A DNA stretch of 64,000 nt from Variovorax sp. CF313 (GCF_000282635.1 NZ_AKIW01000032.1:25721-89720); one strand, 5' to 3'; shown: positions 47,569-60,246, counted from the first letter of the stretch. Made by a program: numbers and translations. The notes: generated by a model not told the origin, from the sequence alone.

Positions 47569-49131
47569 TTACGAGTGACTGGGCAGGATGTCGAGCAGCG
47601 CGGCCGGCAGCTCGGCCTTCAGCGCCCACTGGCGCATGGCTTCGATGTCGGGCGCGAGGTAGCGGTCGGTTTCGAGGAAAGCGACCTTCTGGCGAATGGC
47701 GGCGAATTCGGCCTCCACCAGCGGCGAACTCTTGAGCTTGCGCTTGAGTTCGATGCCTTGCGCGGCGGCCATCGCTTCGATGCCGACGACCACAGCCGTG
47801 TTGTTGACCATGTCGCCCAGGCGGCGGCCCGCGAAGGTGGCCATCGACACGTGGTCTTCCTGGTTGGCCGAGGTCGGCAGGCTGTCGACGCTGGCGGGGT
47901 GCGCGAGCGACTTGTTCTCCGAGGCCAATGCTGCGGCCGTGACTTGCGCGATCATGAAACCGGAATTGAGGCCACCGTCGCGCACCAAGAACGGCGGCAG
48001 GCCCGACAGGCCGGTGTCGAGCAGCAGCGCGATGCGGCGCTCTGCGATGGCGCCGACTTCGCTGATGGCCAGCGCAATGATGTCGGCCGCGAAGGCAACG
48101 GGCTCGGCGTGGAAGTTGCCGCCCGAGATGACTTCGCCGGTGTCGCAGAACACGAGCGGGTTGTCCGACGCGGCATTCGCTTCGATCACCAGCACACGCG
48201 CGGCGTGCGCGAGGTTGTCGAGGCAGGCGCCCATCACCTGCGGGATGCAGCGCACCGAATACGGGTCCTGCACGCGGCCACAGTCGGCATGCGAGGGAAC
48301 GATCTCGCTGCCTTCGAGCAGCGTGCGCACTGCGTCCGCGACGGCGATCTGGCCCAGCTGGCCGCGCGCCGCATGAATGCGCGCGTCGAAGGGCTTGATC
48401 GAGCCCTGGATGGCCTCGAGCGACAGCGCACCCGACATCAGCGACGACGCGAACACGTCTTCCGCGCCGAACAGGCCGAACAGCGCGAGCGCGGTCGACA
48501 CTTGCGTGCCGTTGAGCAGCGCCAGGCCTTCCTTGGGGCCGAGCACGAAGGGCGCGAGGCCGATGCTCTTCATCGCCTGCGCACCGCTGACCACAGTGCC
48601 GTCGGCCAGCGTGGCCTCGCCTTCGCCGATCAGCACGCAGGCCAGGTGCGCGAGCGGCGCGAGGTCGCCTGACGCGCCGACCGAGCCCTTGGCCGGAATG
48701 CGCGGCATGACGCCCGCATTGAACAGCGCCAGCAGCGCGTCGGCCAGCGCCGGGCGCACGCCCGAATGGCCACGCGCCAGGCTCACCGCCTTGGTCGCGA
48801 GCACCATGCGCACCACCGGTGCCGCCAATGGCTCGCCCGTGCCCACGCTGTGCGACAGCACGAGGTTGCGCTGCAGTTCCGCCAGGTGGTCGTTGCCGAT
48901 GCGCGTGCTCGCGAGCTTGCCGAAGCCGGTGTTGATGCCGTAGACGACCTGGTCGTTCTCGACGATGTGGCGCACGGCGGCCCCGGCGCGAAGCATGCCG
49001 TCGCGCACCGAGGGGTCGAGCGACAGCTGCACGCCGCCGGCCTGGATGCGTCGCAGCATCGCCAGATCGACCTGGCCGGGCGTGAGGGTCAAGGAGGAGG
49101 CATTGGAAATGGCGGTGTGTTTGCTTGGCAT
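47569..49131 (-). CDS. hutH: Histidine ammonia-lyase HutH
   Basis: This 520-residue enzyme removes ammonia from histidine to form urocanate, the first Hut step. The electrophilic MIO cofactor forms from Ala-Ser-Gly in [14 protein letters not shown]. Other family blocks are [25 protein letters not shown] and [17 protein letters not shown] 49131 is used; the frame to 49194 runs over the operator and hutC stop. A HutC-type operator lies six bases before the start codon. HutH is followed by hutU after 28 bases. Confidence 0.95.
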   Translation of the reverse strand: MPSKHTAISNASSLTLTPGQVDLAMLRRIQAGGVQLSLDPSVRDGMLRAGAAVRHIVENDQVVYGINTGFGKLASTRIGNDHLAELQRNLVLSHSVGTGEPLAAPVVRMVLATKAVSLARGHSGVRPALADALLALFNAGVMPRIPAKGSVGASGDLAPLAHLACVLIGEGEATLADGTVVSGAQAMKSIGLAPFVLGPKEGLALLNGTQVSTALALFGLFGAEDVFASSLMSGALSLEAIQGSIKPFDARIHAARGQLGQIAVADAVRTLLEGSEIVPSHADCGRVQDPYSVRCIPQVMGACLDNLAHAARVLVIEANAASDNPLVFCDTGEVISGGNFHAEPVAFAADIIALAISEVGAIAERRIALLLDTGLSGLPPFLVRDGGLNSGFMIAQVTAAALASENKSLAHPASVDSLPTSANQEDHVSMATFAGRRLGDMVNNTAVVVGIEAMAAAQGIELKRKLKSSPLVEAEFAAIRQKVAFLETDRYLAPDIEAMRQWALKAELPAALLDILPSHS

Positions 49132-49136
49132 GTGAA

Positions 49137-49150
49137 CCTGTCTATACAAG
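49137..49150. promoter_or_regulatory. HutC-type operator before hutH
   Basis: CTTGTATAGACAGG on the minus strand matches 13 of 14 bases of the site at 52806-52819 and resembles known HutC operators (TTGTATAnACAA-like). It lies between hutC and hutH, over the hutH ribosome-binding region, where a repressor could block both transcription and translation initiation. Confidence 0.75.
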
Positions 49151-49190
49151 TAGTTGCGAGTGAAAACTGAGGCCTCTGAGGACGAAAAAA

Positions 49191-49928
49191 TCAACCGAAG
49201 CTAGGGTTGCCGTCTGCCTTGAAACGGCTGCCCAGGCTGTAGCGCGAGGCCGGGTGCAGGCAGCGCACCCAGGTCACGGGTGTGTTGCGTGACCAGGTGC
49301 GGCGCGTGAGCAGGAGGCAGGGGGCTGTGGGTTCCATGGCGAGCCTGTCGGCCTGTTCCTGGTTGGGCAGCACGGCATCGACCACGTGTTCGATCTGATC
49401 GAAGGGCACGTTGCGCACCAGGTACTCGCTGGGCGGCATGGCGCTGAAGTCCTGTTCGAGGTAGTCGGGCACGACCTGCGGATTGACGTAGCGCTCTTCG
49501 AGCTGCACGGGCGTGCCGTTCTCGAGGTGCAGGCACACGCTGTGGAACACCGAGGTGCCGGCGCGCATGTCGAGCCACGCGGCCACGTCGGGCGAGGCGG
49601 CGATGCGCTCGACCTCGATCATGTCGCAGCGGTAGTCGTGTCCGCGCTGGCGGATTTCGCTGGCGATGTTGGCGATCTGCAGCAACGTGGACTGCGGCTT
49701 GTTTTCGGCGACGAAGCTGCCGACCCCGGCCACGCGCACGATGCGGCCCTGTTCCACCAGCTCGCGCAGCGCACGGTTCACCGTCATGCGCGCCATGCCG
49801 AACTGCGCGACCAGTTCATGCTCCGAGGGCAGGCGGTGTCCGGGCGGCCACGTGCCGTCCTGGATCTTGCGGGAGATGTGATCCTTGACTTGCGCGTAGA
49901 GCGCGAGGGTGGGGAGGTCGCGTTTCAT
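49191..49928 (-). CDS. hutC: Histidine utilisation repressor HutC (GntR/UTRA)
   Basis: This 245-residue GntR-family repressor has its winged helix within residues ~8-75 ([22 protein letters not shown]) and a UTRA effector domain after ([21 protein letters not shown]). In the family, HutC releases DNA when urocanate binds. ATG 49928 gives the standard start [18 protein letters not shown]; the longer frame to 49979 lacks family sequence. Located upstream of hutH, with operators at hutH and at the nearby ABC transporter. Confidence 0.94.
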   Translation of the reverse strand: MKRDLPTLALYAQVKDHISRKIQDGTWPPGHRLPSEHELVAQFGMARMTVNRALRELVEQGRIVRVAGVGSFVAENKPQSTLLQIANIASEIRQRGHDYRCDMIEVERIAASPDVAAWLDMRAGTSVFHSVCLHLENGTPVQLEERYVNPQVVPDYLEQDFSAMPPSEYLVRNVPFDQIEHVVDAVLPNQEQADRLAMEPTAPCLLLTRRTWSRNTPVTWVRCLHPASRYSLGSRFKADGNPSFG

Positions 49929-50103
49929 GCTTGCTGTTGTAGCTCTTGTTTTGAGCGCTGCTGTTCGGGGCGCGTGCACAGGCCGCCGGGTACTCCCCTG
50001 CGCGAATGTCCCCCGCTTCGCTCAAAGGCCGCCGTGCCGGCGTGGGCGCGCACCGAACAGCGGCGCACGCCAAGCACAACGGAATGAAGGCAAGGCGCCA
50101 TCC

Positions 50104-50882
<779 letters not shown>

Positions 50883-50898
<16 letters not shown>

Positions 50899-51761
50899 GC
50901 GAACAGACGGCGGTTGAGCGCCTTGAAAGCGAAGTCGGACAACAGGCCGATGACACCGATCACGATGATCCCGAAGATGATCTGCCCGGTGTTCAAGAGC
51001 GCCTGGCTGTCGGTGATCATGTGGCCGATGCCGGACGAGGAGCCGATCAGCTCCGCCACGATCACGTAGGTCCATGCCCAGCCGAGCACGAGCCGCAGCG
51101 TCTCGGCGATGCCTGGTGCGGCGCCCGGAATGAGCACGCGCGCCACGATGCCGCGGCTGTTCGCGCCCAGCGTGTATGCGGCCTCGACGAGGTCGCGCCG
51201 CGCGCCGCCCACGGTGACGGCCACCATCAGCACGACCTGGAAGAAGGAGCCGATGAAGATCACCAGCAGCTTCTGCATTTCGCCGAGGCCCGCCCACAGG
51301 ATCAGCAGCGGGATGAAGGCCGAGGCCGGCAGGTAGCGGCAGAACGAGACGAAGGGCTCGAAGAAGGCCTCGACGGTCTTCCAGGTGCCCATCGCGATGC
51401 CCAGCGGCACCGCGAACACGGCCGCCAGCAGGAAGCCGCCGAACACGCGCCACACGGTCATGCCGATATCGCCGATGAAGCCGTACTCGGTGAAGAGCAG
51501 CCAGCCTTCCTTGACCATGGTCGGCGGACTGGCGAGGAAGGTCGGCGACACGAAGCCGCCGAGCGTGGCCAGCGACCACACCAGCACGAACACGACGAAG
51601 AAGCCGAGCCCGAGCAGCACGCGGGCACGCGCACTGACGGGTTCGAGCGGCGCGAATGCGCGGCGCCGCACGGGCGCCACGGGCAGAGAGGAGACGGCGG
51701 TGGAGGCCGATGCCGCGCGCGGCGGCACCTGCGGCAGCGCCTTACTTGACGTAGCTTGCAT
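50883..51761 (-). CDS. Taurine/nitrate-type ABC transporter permease
   Basis: This 292-residue permease of the SsuC/TauC class has about six membrane spans beginning near residue 48 (VLLGLGFFVVFVLVWSLATLG, here in part). The EAA-loop lies around GANSRGIVARVLIPGAAPGI. The first 45 residues are Ala/Pro-rich and cytoplasmic. The gene overlaps the binding-protein gene by 20 bases. HutC-site context suggests uptake of histidine, urocanate or a related imidazole compound. Confidence 0.92.
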
Positions 51762-52713
51762 CGAAGGTCACCGCGTAGTCTTCAGGCGCCTTGCGGATCA
51801 CGCCGGCTTCCAGCAGGATGGCCGCGGCTTCCTTCATGAAGGTCGTGAGTTCGCTCGAGAAGAACTTCTGGTTGGCCGCCTTGTCCTGCCAGCGCAGGTA
51901 GGCGGACGACTTGGCGAACTGCTCGCCGCTCTGCTTGACGGCCGAGCCCATGAGTTCGTTGGCTTTTTCGGGCTCGGCCTTGATCATGTCGAGCGCGTCG
52001 AAGTACGACTTGGTGAGCGCGGCGGCGGCCTTGGGATTGGCCTTGAGCCAGGTGGGCGCGCAGCCGACGGTGTCCATCACCATCGGGTAGTCGAGCGTGG
52101 TGGCCAGGATCTTGCCGGCGGCGGGGTTGGCGCGCACGGTCGAGAGGTACGGCTCGTAGGTCATGGCGGCGTCGTTCTGGCCGGCCACGAAAGCTTGCGC
52201 GGCGGGCTGCGGCTCGAGCGAGACCACCTTCACGTCCTTCAGGGTCATGCCGTTCTTGCTGAGCATCCAGGCCAGGCCGAAGTAGGGCGCGGTGCCGGGG
52301 GCGCTCACGCCGATGGTCTTGCCCTTGAGGTCGGCGAAGCTCTTCACGTCGTTGCGCACCGCGATGCCGTCGGCGCCGTAGGACTTGTCCATCTGGAAGA
52401 TCTGCACGATGGGCACGCCGTTGGCGTTCCAGGCCACGTGCGTCTCGACCGTGGTGGCCGCGCACTGGATGGCGCCGGACGCGAGCGCCAGGTGGCGGTC
52501 CTTCTGCGGAATCATCTTGAGGTCGACGTCCAGGCCGTTCTTCTTGAAGATGCCCGCCTTGTCGGCCAGCGAGAGCGGCGCGAAGCCGGTCCAGCCGGAC
52601 ATGCCGAGCGCGATCTTGGTTTCCTGGGCGGCGGCCGTTCCGGCCATGCCCGCTGCACATGCACCTGCTGCCAGCAGCGAAGCGACTTTCACAACTACCG
52701 TCGTCTTGACCAT
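51742..52713 (-). CDS. Taurine/nitrate-type ABC transporter substrate-binding protein
   Basis: This 323-residue periplasmic receptor of the NMT1/SsuA-like family has a Sec signal (VKVASLLAAGACAAGMAGTAAA) and a mature start KIALGMSGWTGFAPLSLADKAG. ATG 52713 has AGGAG seven bases upstream; frame extension to 52836 is leader. HutC-type palindromes lie 93 and 158 bases upstream, so the system should be induced with histidine catabolism. The ligand is uncertain: urocanate, histidine or an imidazole acid are candidates. Confidence 0.92.
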   Translation of the reverse strand: MVKTTVVVKVASLLAAGACAAGMAGTAAAQETKIALGMSGWTGFAPLSLADKAGIFKKNGLDVDLKMIPQKDRHLALASGAIQCAATTVETHVAWNANGVPIVQIFQMDKSYGADGIAVRNDVKSFADLKGKTIGVSAPGTAPYFGLAWMLSKNGMTLKDVKVVSLEPQPAAQAFVAGQNDAAMTYEPYLSTVRANPAAGKILATTLDYPMVMDTVGCAPTWLKANPKAAAALTKSYFDALDMIKAEPEKANELMGSAVKQSGEQFAKSSAYLRWQDKAANQKFFSSELTTFMKEAAAILLEAGVIRKAPEDYAVTFDASYVK

Positions 52714-52805
52714 GGGTACTCCTGGTTCCGTTCTTGAGAGATGGCTCGGCGGCGCGCCTCGGTGGCCGGGCTGCGCACGCCTCGCATTGTTGCCAAGCTC
52801 CCCAA

Positions 52806-52819
52806 CTTGTATATACAGG
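52806..52819. promoter_or_regulatory. HutC-type operator upstream of the ABC transporter
   Basis: CTTGTATATACAGG differs from the hutH site in one base. It lies 93 bases upstream of the binding-protein start, in the divergent gap towards recQ. Position and sequence fit a HutC-repressed promoter for the transporter operon. Confidence 0.75.
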
Positions 52820-52870
52820 ATAACCCGAAAGGTCATTTCTGGTGCAATTCCTTGGGAAATGCACCGATTT

Positions 52871-52884
52871 GCTGTCTAGACAAG
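52871..52884. promoter_or_regulatory. Second HutC-type palindrome upstream of the ABC transporter
   Basis: CTTGTCTAGACAGC on the minus strand contains a perfect 10-bp core palindrome TGTCTAGACA. It is 65 bases from the first site, about six helical turns, suggesting cooperative binding. Confidence 0.65.
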
Positions 52885-53001
52885 AAAGGTTGCAGGACGG
52901 GGGCCACCATTGCAAACCTTGTGCCACAGTCATATCTGCGCGGCTGGGGGACAATCGGCGGCCCCTCCCCTCGCCCCCTTCCGACCTCCCCTCCGCTGCC
53001 T

Positions 53002-54894
<1,893 letters not shown>

Positions 54895-54897
54895 CCT

Positions 54898-56088
54898 TCA
54901 GTTCGTCGCGGGCAGCACGACCGGCACCGGCCGCGTGAGCAGGTCGACGTACAGCTCGAAGAAGCGCGCGTTGTCGAACTTCTTCACCACCGTCATCTTC
55001 TGCAGCGTGGGGCCCGCAGGCTGCGAGGCATAGCCGATGGAGCGGCCGTTGTCTGCCGCGCCAGGCTTGGCGATCACGTCGACGTAGCGGTCCACCGTCT
55101 GCGTGGCGTAGCCCGGGTCGATCAGGTAGGCCAGCGTGAGCGTGTCCCAGATGTTCTGGGTGTAGTTCGGGTTGTTCTCGAAGCCGTTCTTGCCGTCGAA
55201 GCCGTAGCCGTTGAGCTTCTGGAACACGTCGGTCACGGCCGTGGGCTTGGCCGGGTGCGCGATGCGGTCGTAGATGGTCTTGGTGAGGAACACGGTGTCG
55301 GTCACGTCCAGCGGCACCACCACCTGCGGGATCGGCAGCCGCACCACGTACTGCGCGGCGTCGGGGTCGAACCACCAGTTGAACTCGGCGGCCTTGGTGG
55401 TGTTGCCCGCCACGTCGATGGCACCGCCCATGTAGATGATCTTCTTGATGAGCGGGACGATCTCGGGGTTCTGCTTCGCCGCGAGTGCGATGTTGGTGAG
55501 CGGGCCGATGGCAAGAATGGTGATCTGGCCGGGATTGGCCTTCACGGTGTCGACGATGAAGTCGACCGCGCTCTTGCGCTGCACGACGGTGTGCTGCGCA
55601 AAGCCGTCGGGCGAGGGCTTGAGGTCGGCATCGGTCTTCGGCTCGGGACCGCCCCAGGCGCCGAGATAGCCGTCGCCGCCGGCACCCGCGGCCATCTCGG
55701 CTTGTACGTCGGCGAAGCTGTGGTTGAGCGCGTAGTTCGCGCCCACGTAGACGCCGATGCGGTTGCCCACGCCGAGCCGCTCCATCGACATCAGCGCGTC
55801 GGCCACGCCTTGCTTGAGCCATTGGTTGCCCGACACCACGCTGATGCCCATGACCTGCACCTTGCCGCTGGCCTGCAATTGGACTGCCATGACGCCGAGC
55901 TGGCCGTCGTCGCTCATGGTGTTGTAGTCGCTGTCGATGATGATCTTCTGCGCCGTGGAGCCGCCCGATCCGCCGCCGAAGCCCGGGCCCAGGCCGATGC
56001 CGCCGCCTCCGTCGCCACCGCCGCCGCAGCCCGCCAACACCGTGATGACGGCGATGAACATCGCCCCGATCCATTTGCGCATCTGCAT
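54898..56088 (-). CDS. Lipoprotein nucleoside hydrolase (IUNH family)
   Basis: This 396-residue protein has a lipobox (ITVLAGC) followed by a Gly-rich linker, so it is membrane-anchored and periplasmic. The calcium-binding start motif of inosine-uridine hydrolases appears as DSDYNTMSDD, with two extra residues compared with the usual DTDPxxDD. Other blocks are ITILAIGPLTNIALA, IIYMGGAIDV and AEFNWWFDPDAAQ. It should split nucleosides into base and ribose outside the cytoplasm. A 34-bp palindrome with PurR-like boxes lies 51 bases upstream. Confidence 0.88.
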   Translation of the reverse strand: MQMRKWIGAMFIAVITVLAGCGGGGDGGGGIGLGPGFGGGSGGSTAQKIIIDSDYNTMSDDGQLGVMAVQLQASGKVQVMGISVVSGNQWLKQGVADALMSMERLGVGNRIGVYVGANYALNHSFADVQAEMAAGAGGDGYLGAWGGPEPKTDADLKPSPDGFAQHTVVQRKSAVDFIVDTVKANPGQITILAIGPLTNIALAAKQNPEIVPLIKKIIYMGGAIDVAGNTTKAAEFNWWFDPDAAQYVVRLPIPQVVVPLDVTDTVFLTKTIYDRIAHPAKPTAVTDVFQKLNGYGFDGKNGFENNPNYTQNIWDTLTLAYLIDPGYATQTVDRYVDVIAKPGAADNGRSIGYASQPAGPTLQKMTVVKKFDNARFFELYVDLLTRPVPVVLPATN

Positions 56089-56139
56089 CTTCCGCTCCTG
56101 AGACTAAGAGGTTGGTTTTCAGTCGAAGGCACTGAAATA

Positions 56140-56173
56140 CAAACGTTTGCGCAAAGCTTTGCGCAAACGTTTG
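56140..56173. promoter_or_regulatory. Perfect 34-bp palindrome with two PurR/LacI-type boxes
   Basis: Two CAAACGTTTG boxes, centred 24 bp apart, flank a central AAAGCTTT; the whole 34 bases are self-complementary. GCAAACGTTTGC is the PurR/LacI-family core. It lies 51 bases upstream of the nucleoside hydrolase start, a natural place for a purine- or ribonucleoside-responsive repressor. No LacI-family gene lies in the window. Confidence 0.75.
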
Positions 56174-56242
56174 CCAACTCTACGGTGCAAGCCGCGGCCA
56201 TGGCAAGCGCCGCAGCCTAGGGGTTTGCGCGGGCCGGTCGGA

Positions 56243-57859
56243 TCAGGCCGGATCGGGTGCGGGATTGATCAGCCGGTTCTCGCGCAGCGGCGAGCGGCCA
56301 GGCATGTAGGGCTGCTCCACATCGGGCGCGGCCTGGCTCTTGTCCAGGCCCGACGCCAGGGCCTTGGACGACCCGGCCGGGCAGGCGCCGGTGCTGCGCA
56401 GCGTGAGCGCCGCGGACAGCCGCGCCTCGCTCTGGTCCCCGAGCTGGTGGGCGAAGTCGTCGGCCACGGTGCAACCGGCGGTGGGCGCGAAGCCGTCGCC
56501 GTAGTCGCCGCTGCCCTGTTGGTTCACGCCCTTGAACTGGATCGCGAAGTAGGTGGTGCCGCAGTTGTCCTGCGGGTAGAAGCCGTAGGGCTTGCCGCAG
56601 GTGGTGCCGCCGACGAGGTTGACGGTGACCCCCACGCCGCGCAGGCTGTTGATGACCGACTCGCTCGCCGAGCAGGTGTCGGGGCCGGTGAGCACCGTGA
56701 CGCGCGAGAGGCCCAGCGTGGGCAGGGCCTGGCCGCTGCGGCTGGTGCCGGTGAAGGGCGTCAGGGTCTGCGCCGCCGTCAGGTGGAACGGGTTCTTGTC
56801 GTTGAAGGTGAGTTGCTCGAAGGTCTTGCCCGCGGTCACCGCCGGCGACGAGATCATGTAGGCCAGCCGGCTGGCGATGAGCAGCTGGCCGCCGCCGTTG
56901 TAGCGCATGTCGAGCACGAGATCCTGGATGCCCGCGCCCTGCTTGAAGGTGTTCACCGCGGCAATGAGCTGCGCCTCGGAGGTCGTGATGTGGTCGTTGA
57001 ACAGCAAGTAGCCCACGCGGCCGCTGCCGGTGTCGATGACCTGGACGTTCTGCACCGGCGTGCTGGTGACCTTCGCGGCCGTCAACTGCACGGGAGACTG
57101 CGCGACGCCGTTCACTTCGAAGGTGAAGGTGTGCGATTCGCCGACGGCCTTGGGCGAAAGGGCGGCGTTGATCGCATTGACGTTGGCGGTGCCGGTGCTG
57201 CTGACGACGTTGATACCGTCGATGGTGAGGATCTTCGCGCCGCGCTGCAGGCTCGCATTGGTAGCGGGCGAGTTCGGCTCGACAAAGGCGATGCGGATGT
57301 CACGCGGCGGCGAGCTGCGTATCGCCGCCGTCTCCATGCCGTAGCCGGCCGACACGCCGCCCTGCGACAGCTGGCGGTACACCTCGGTGTCGTAGGTAAA
57401 GTGAAAGCGGTCCTTGGCACGGCCCGAAGCCGTGATGAGCGGCGTCTTGAGCACGTTGAACCAGGCGACCGGCGTGGCATAGTCGGCGGCCTTGAGCGTG
57501 GTCGGCACCTCGGTGTACCAGAGGTAGGTTTCGTCGATCCAGCCGCGCACCCAGCTCTTCTCGTTGTCGAGCGAGCCAGCGCGGTCCGGATAGGCGGCAC
57601 CCGTGTCGGGGTTGACGCCCGCGCGCGGCGCCGCGCACAGGCCGGCAACCGTGGCCGAGGCGACGATGCCGCCATCGCCGCCACCGCTGGCGGGCGGTGC
57701 CGTGGTCCCGGGCAGCAGGCCGATCGGCAGGCCCGCGCCACCGCCTCCGCCGCCGCCACCTCCGCAACCCGCCAGCAGGCAGGCCACCACGAGCGCGGCG
57801 CCCGCAACCGATGCGCCTGGGCGCGGCAGCAGCCGCGCGTCGACCTTGCGAAAGTCCAT
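56243..57859 (-). CDS. S41-family (C-terminal processing type) peptidase lipoprotein
   Basis: This 538-residue lipoprotein has the lipobox LLAGC and a nine-Gly spacer. A PDZ-like domain spans ~170-265 (FVEPNSPATNASLQRGAKILTIDGI, in part). The peptidase core follows: LDMRYNGGGQLLIASRLAY, the nucleophile Ser in DTCSASESVINSL and the general-base Lys in TTCGKPYGF. It probably cleaves unstructured tails of periplasmic proteins. Extra cysteines in the C-terminal region could form disulfides. It is co-oriented with, but probably not co-regulated with, the nucleoside hydrolase. Confidence 0.88.
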   Translation of the reverse strand: MDFRKVDARLLPRPGASVAGAALVVACLLAGCGGGGGGGGGAGLPIGLLPGTTAPPASGGGDGGIVASATVAGLCAAPRAGVNPDTGAAYPDRAGSLDNEKSWVRGWIDETYLWYTEVPTTLKAADYATPVAWFNVLKTPLITASGRAKDRFHFTYDTEVYRQLSQGGVSAGYGMETAAIRSSPPRDIRIAFVEPNSPATNASLQRGAKILTIDGINVVSSTGTANVNAINAALSPKAVGESHTFTFEVNGVAQSPVQLTAAKVTSTPVQNVQVIDTGSGRVGYLLFNDHITTSEAQLIAAVNTFKQGAGIQDLVLDMRYNGGGQLLIASRLAYMISSPAVTAGKTFEQLTFNDKNPFHLTAAQTLTPFTGTSRSGQALPTLGLSRVTVLTGPDTCSASESVINSLRGVGVTVNLVGGTTCGKPYGFYPQDNCGTTYFAIQFKGVNQQGSGDYGDGFAPTAGCTVADDFAHQLGDQSEARLSAALTLRSTGACPAGSSKALASGLDKSQAAPDVEQPYMPGRSPLRENRLINPAPDPA

Positions 57860-57921
57860 ACCTTCCTCCTCGTGGCCCGGACGCGCGGATGTTTCGCGCG
57901 CCCGGTTTTCTTCTGTTCCCG

Positions 57922-60246
57922 CTATTGCACGAAACCCATGCCGCGCGATTCGCGCACTTCGGGCTTGATACGGTGCTCGGCTTCGAGCTGGTCAAGGAAT
58001 TCGGTCGCGGAGAACTCGGCCGCCAGTATGTCGGTCTGCCGTTTCACCGCCGCGAAATCGCCCGGGCACAGCTGTGTCAGCGGGGCCAGCCGCGAACGCA
58101 TGGCAGCTGTCATGAGCGCGGCGTCGCCCGCAAGCGCCTCGGTCACGAACATGCGCTCGCGCTGCGCGGCGGTGAGCGGCATGAACTTGATCTTGAAGGT
58201 GAAGCGCCGCAGCGCGGCCTGGTCGAGCCGGTCGAGCAGGTTGGTGGTGCAGACGAAGACGCCGTTGAAGCGCTCCATGCCCTGCAGCATCTCGTTGACC
58301 TCGGTGACCTCGTAGGTGCGCTGCGCGCCGCGCCGGTCCTGCAGGAAGCTGTCGGCCTCGTCGAGCAGCAGCACGGCCTTTTCGTTCTCGGCCTCGCGGA
58401 ACATGGTGGCCATGTTCTGCTCGGTTTCGCCGACGTACTTGCTCATGAGGTCGCTGGCCTGCTTGACGATGAGCGGGCGGCCCACGGCCTTGGCGATGTG
58501 CTCGGCCAGCGCGGTCTTGCCGGTGCCGGGCGCGCCGTAGAAGCACAGCGTGCCGTGGCCGCGCGCCTTCAGTGCCTCGACGATGCGCGGGATCTCGAAG
58601 CGGGTTTCGACATGGAGCATGTCGAGGTCGTAGGTGGTCGCGCTGCGGCGCTCGCCGCGTCCGGCATCGAGCGTGCCCAAGGCGAGGTCGGCGTTGCGCA
58701 GCTGGCGTTCGATGAGCGCTTCCACTGAAGCGTCGTCGGTTCGCGCGAGACCCGCAAAGCGCACTGCCGTGCGGATCTGCGCGGGCGTGAGGCCTTTTCG
58801 CTCGGCCAGCTTGGCGGTGAAGGCCTCGGACACGACCACGCCTTCGAGCGTCTTCTTCACGAGCTGCTCGCGCGCGCCCGGCGGCGGCGACTTCAGCTCC
58901 AGGTGGTAGGCGAAGCGGCGACGGAAGGCCGGGTCGATCTGCTCGATGCGGTTGGTGACCCACAGCGTGGGCACGGGGTTGGCCTCGAGGATCTGGTTGA
59001 CCCAGGCCTTGCCGCTCACGCTGCCGCTGGTGGGCGCCGGGATCTGCTCGGCGCGCGCCATGAACTGCGCAGCCTCGGTGCTGATGGGCGGGAAGACGTC
59101 CTCGACCTCGTCGAACAGCAGTGCGGCCTGCGCGCTGCCCTTGAGGAACACCTGGGCGATCTGCAGCGAGCGGTAGCGGTCGCGGCCACTCAATGAATTG
59201 CCGTCGCGGTCGGCATACTCGACTTCGAAGAGTTCGAGTCCTGCAGCCTGCGCGACAACCTTTGCGAGTTCGGTCTTGCCGGTGCCGGGCGGCCCGTAGA
59301 GCAGCACGTTGACGCCGGGCTCCTTGCGCGCGACCGCCGCGCGCAGCAACGTGACGAGCATCTGCGCGTCTTCCTGCACGAACGAGAAGTCGTGTGGCGT
59401 GAGCGCGCTCTTGGCCGAGGGCCGCGTGAACACGGCCATCAGCTCGTTGTGGTCGCGGTACTCGCGCATGAGCACCGGCGGCAGCTTCTCGCTGACCTTC
59501 ATGAGGTCGGCCAGGTCGGTGATGTTGTGCTCGGAGATGAGGTTCTCGACCAGCCCGATGCGCTCGAGCCGCGAGCCCGCGCGCAGCGCCTCGCCCACCT
59601 CGCTCGCGTTCACACCCGCGATGTCGGCAATGGCCGCATAGGCCTCGGGAGCGTTGTTGACCTTGAACTCGACCAGCAGCGAGCGCAGGTCGCGCTGGTA
59701 GCGCGCGAGCGTGCCGTAGAGCAGCAGCGCGCGCTCGGCCTTGTTGAGCTGCAGCAGGCCCGCGAGCGCGTCGATGTTCTTCTCGACCAGCGTCGATTGC
59801 TTGCGCAGCGCGTGCGTGAGCCAGTCGCGCGTGACGGCCAGCACCGAGAGCAGGTCCTTCGGCTGGTCTTTCGCGTATTCGTCGAGATAGAAAAAGAGCG
59901 TGCCCTCTTCATACGGGCCGCGCCACACGCCGTGGCGTTCCAGCAGCGTGCGGCCGTCGAAGTCCTCGACGCCCTTCCAGGCCTCGTTGCCCGCGCAACG
60001 TCGCCCGAGGAATTCGCGCAGCCGCTGCAGCACGGCCGCCGGCCACACCAGGTGCCGCCCCGTGAGCGAGAGCAGGCCATTGATGTCGCGCCGCACATTG
60101 AAACGCGGCCCCTGCTTGGCCGCCAGCGTGAGCACGAAGTGCGAGCACATCAGCTCGAGCACCGGCGCCTCCTTGAGGCCGGGCGACGGCAGTGCCTGCC
60201 CGCGTACCGCAGCAGCCACGACATCGACACCCGCACGCTTGACCAT
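57922..60246 (-). CDS. Tandem AAA+ ATPase of unknown function
   Basis: This 774-residue protein has a helical N-terminal region (~1-290) with no recognised domain, then two AAA+ modules. Module 1 has Walker A GPPGTGKTE and Walker B ALLFDEVEDVF. Module 2 has Walker A GAPGTGKTA and Walker B VLLLDEADSFL, with sensor-like TTNLLDRLDQAALRRF. Both look catalytically intact. It recalls Cdc48-like remodelling ATPases, but no adaptor or substrate gene is adjacent. It lies 62 bases upstream of the S41 peptidase on the same strand. Confidence 0.82.
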   Translation of the reverse strand: MVKRAGVDVVAAAVRGQALPSPGLKEAPVLELMCSHFVLTLAAKQGPRFNVRRDINGLLSLTGRHLVWPAAVLQRLREFLGRRCAGNEAWKGVEDFDGRTLLERHGVWRGPYEEGTLFFYLDEYAKDQPKDLLSVLAVTRDWLTHALRKQSTLVEKNIDALAGLLQLNKAERALLLYGTLARYQRDLRSLLVEFKVNNAPEAYAAIADIAGVNASEVGEALRAGSRLERIGLVENLISEHNITDLADLMKVSEKLPPVLMREYRDHNELMAVFTRPSAKSALTPHDFSFVQEDAQMLVTLLRAAVARKEPGVNVLLYGPPGTGKTELAKVVAQAAGLELFEVEYADRDGNSLSGRDRYRSLQIAQVFLKGSAQAALLFDEVEDVFPPISTEAAQFMARAEQIPAPTSGSVSGKAWVNQILEANPVPTLWVTNRIEQIDPAFRRRFAYHLELKSPPPGAREQLVKKTLEGVVVSEAFTAKLAERKGLTPAQIRTAVRFAGLARTDDASVEALIERQLRNADLALGTLDAGRGERRSATTYDLDMLHVETRFEIPRIVEALKARGHGTLCFYGAPGTGKTALAEHIAKAVGRPLIVKQASDLMSKYVGETEQNMATMFREAENEKAVLLLDEADSFLQDRRGAQRTYEVTEVNEMLQGMERFNGVFVCTTNLLDRLDQAALRRFTFKIKFMPLTAAQRERMFVTEALAGDAALMTAAMRSRLAPLTQLCPGDFAAVKRQTDILAAEFSATEFLDQLEAEHRIKPEVRESRGMGFVQ

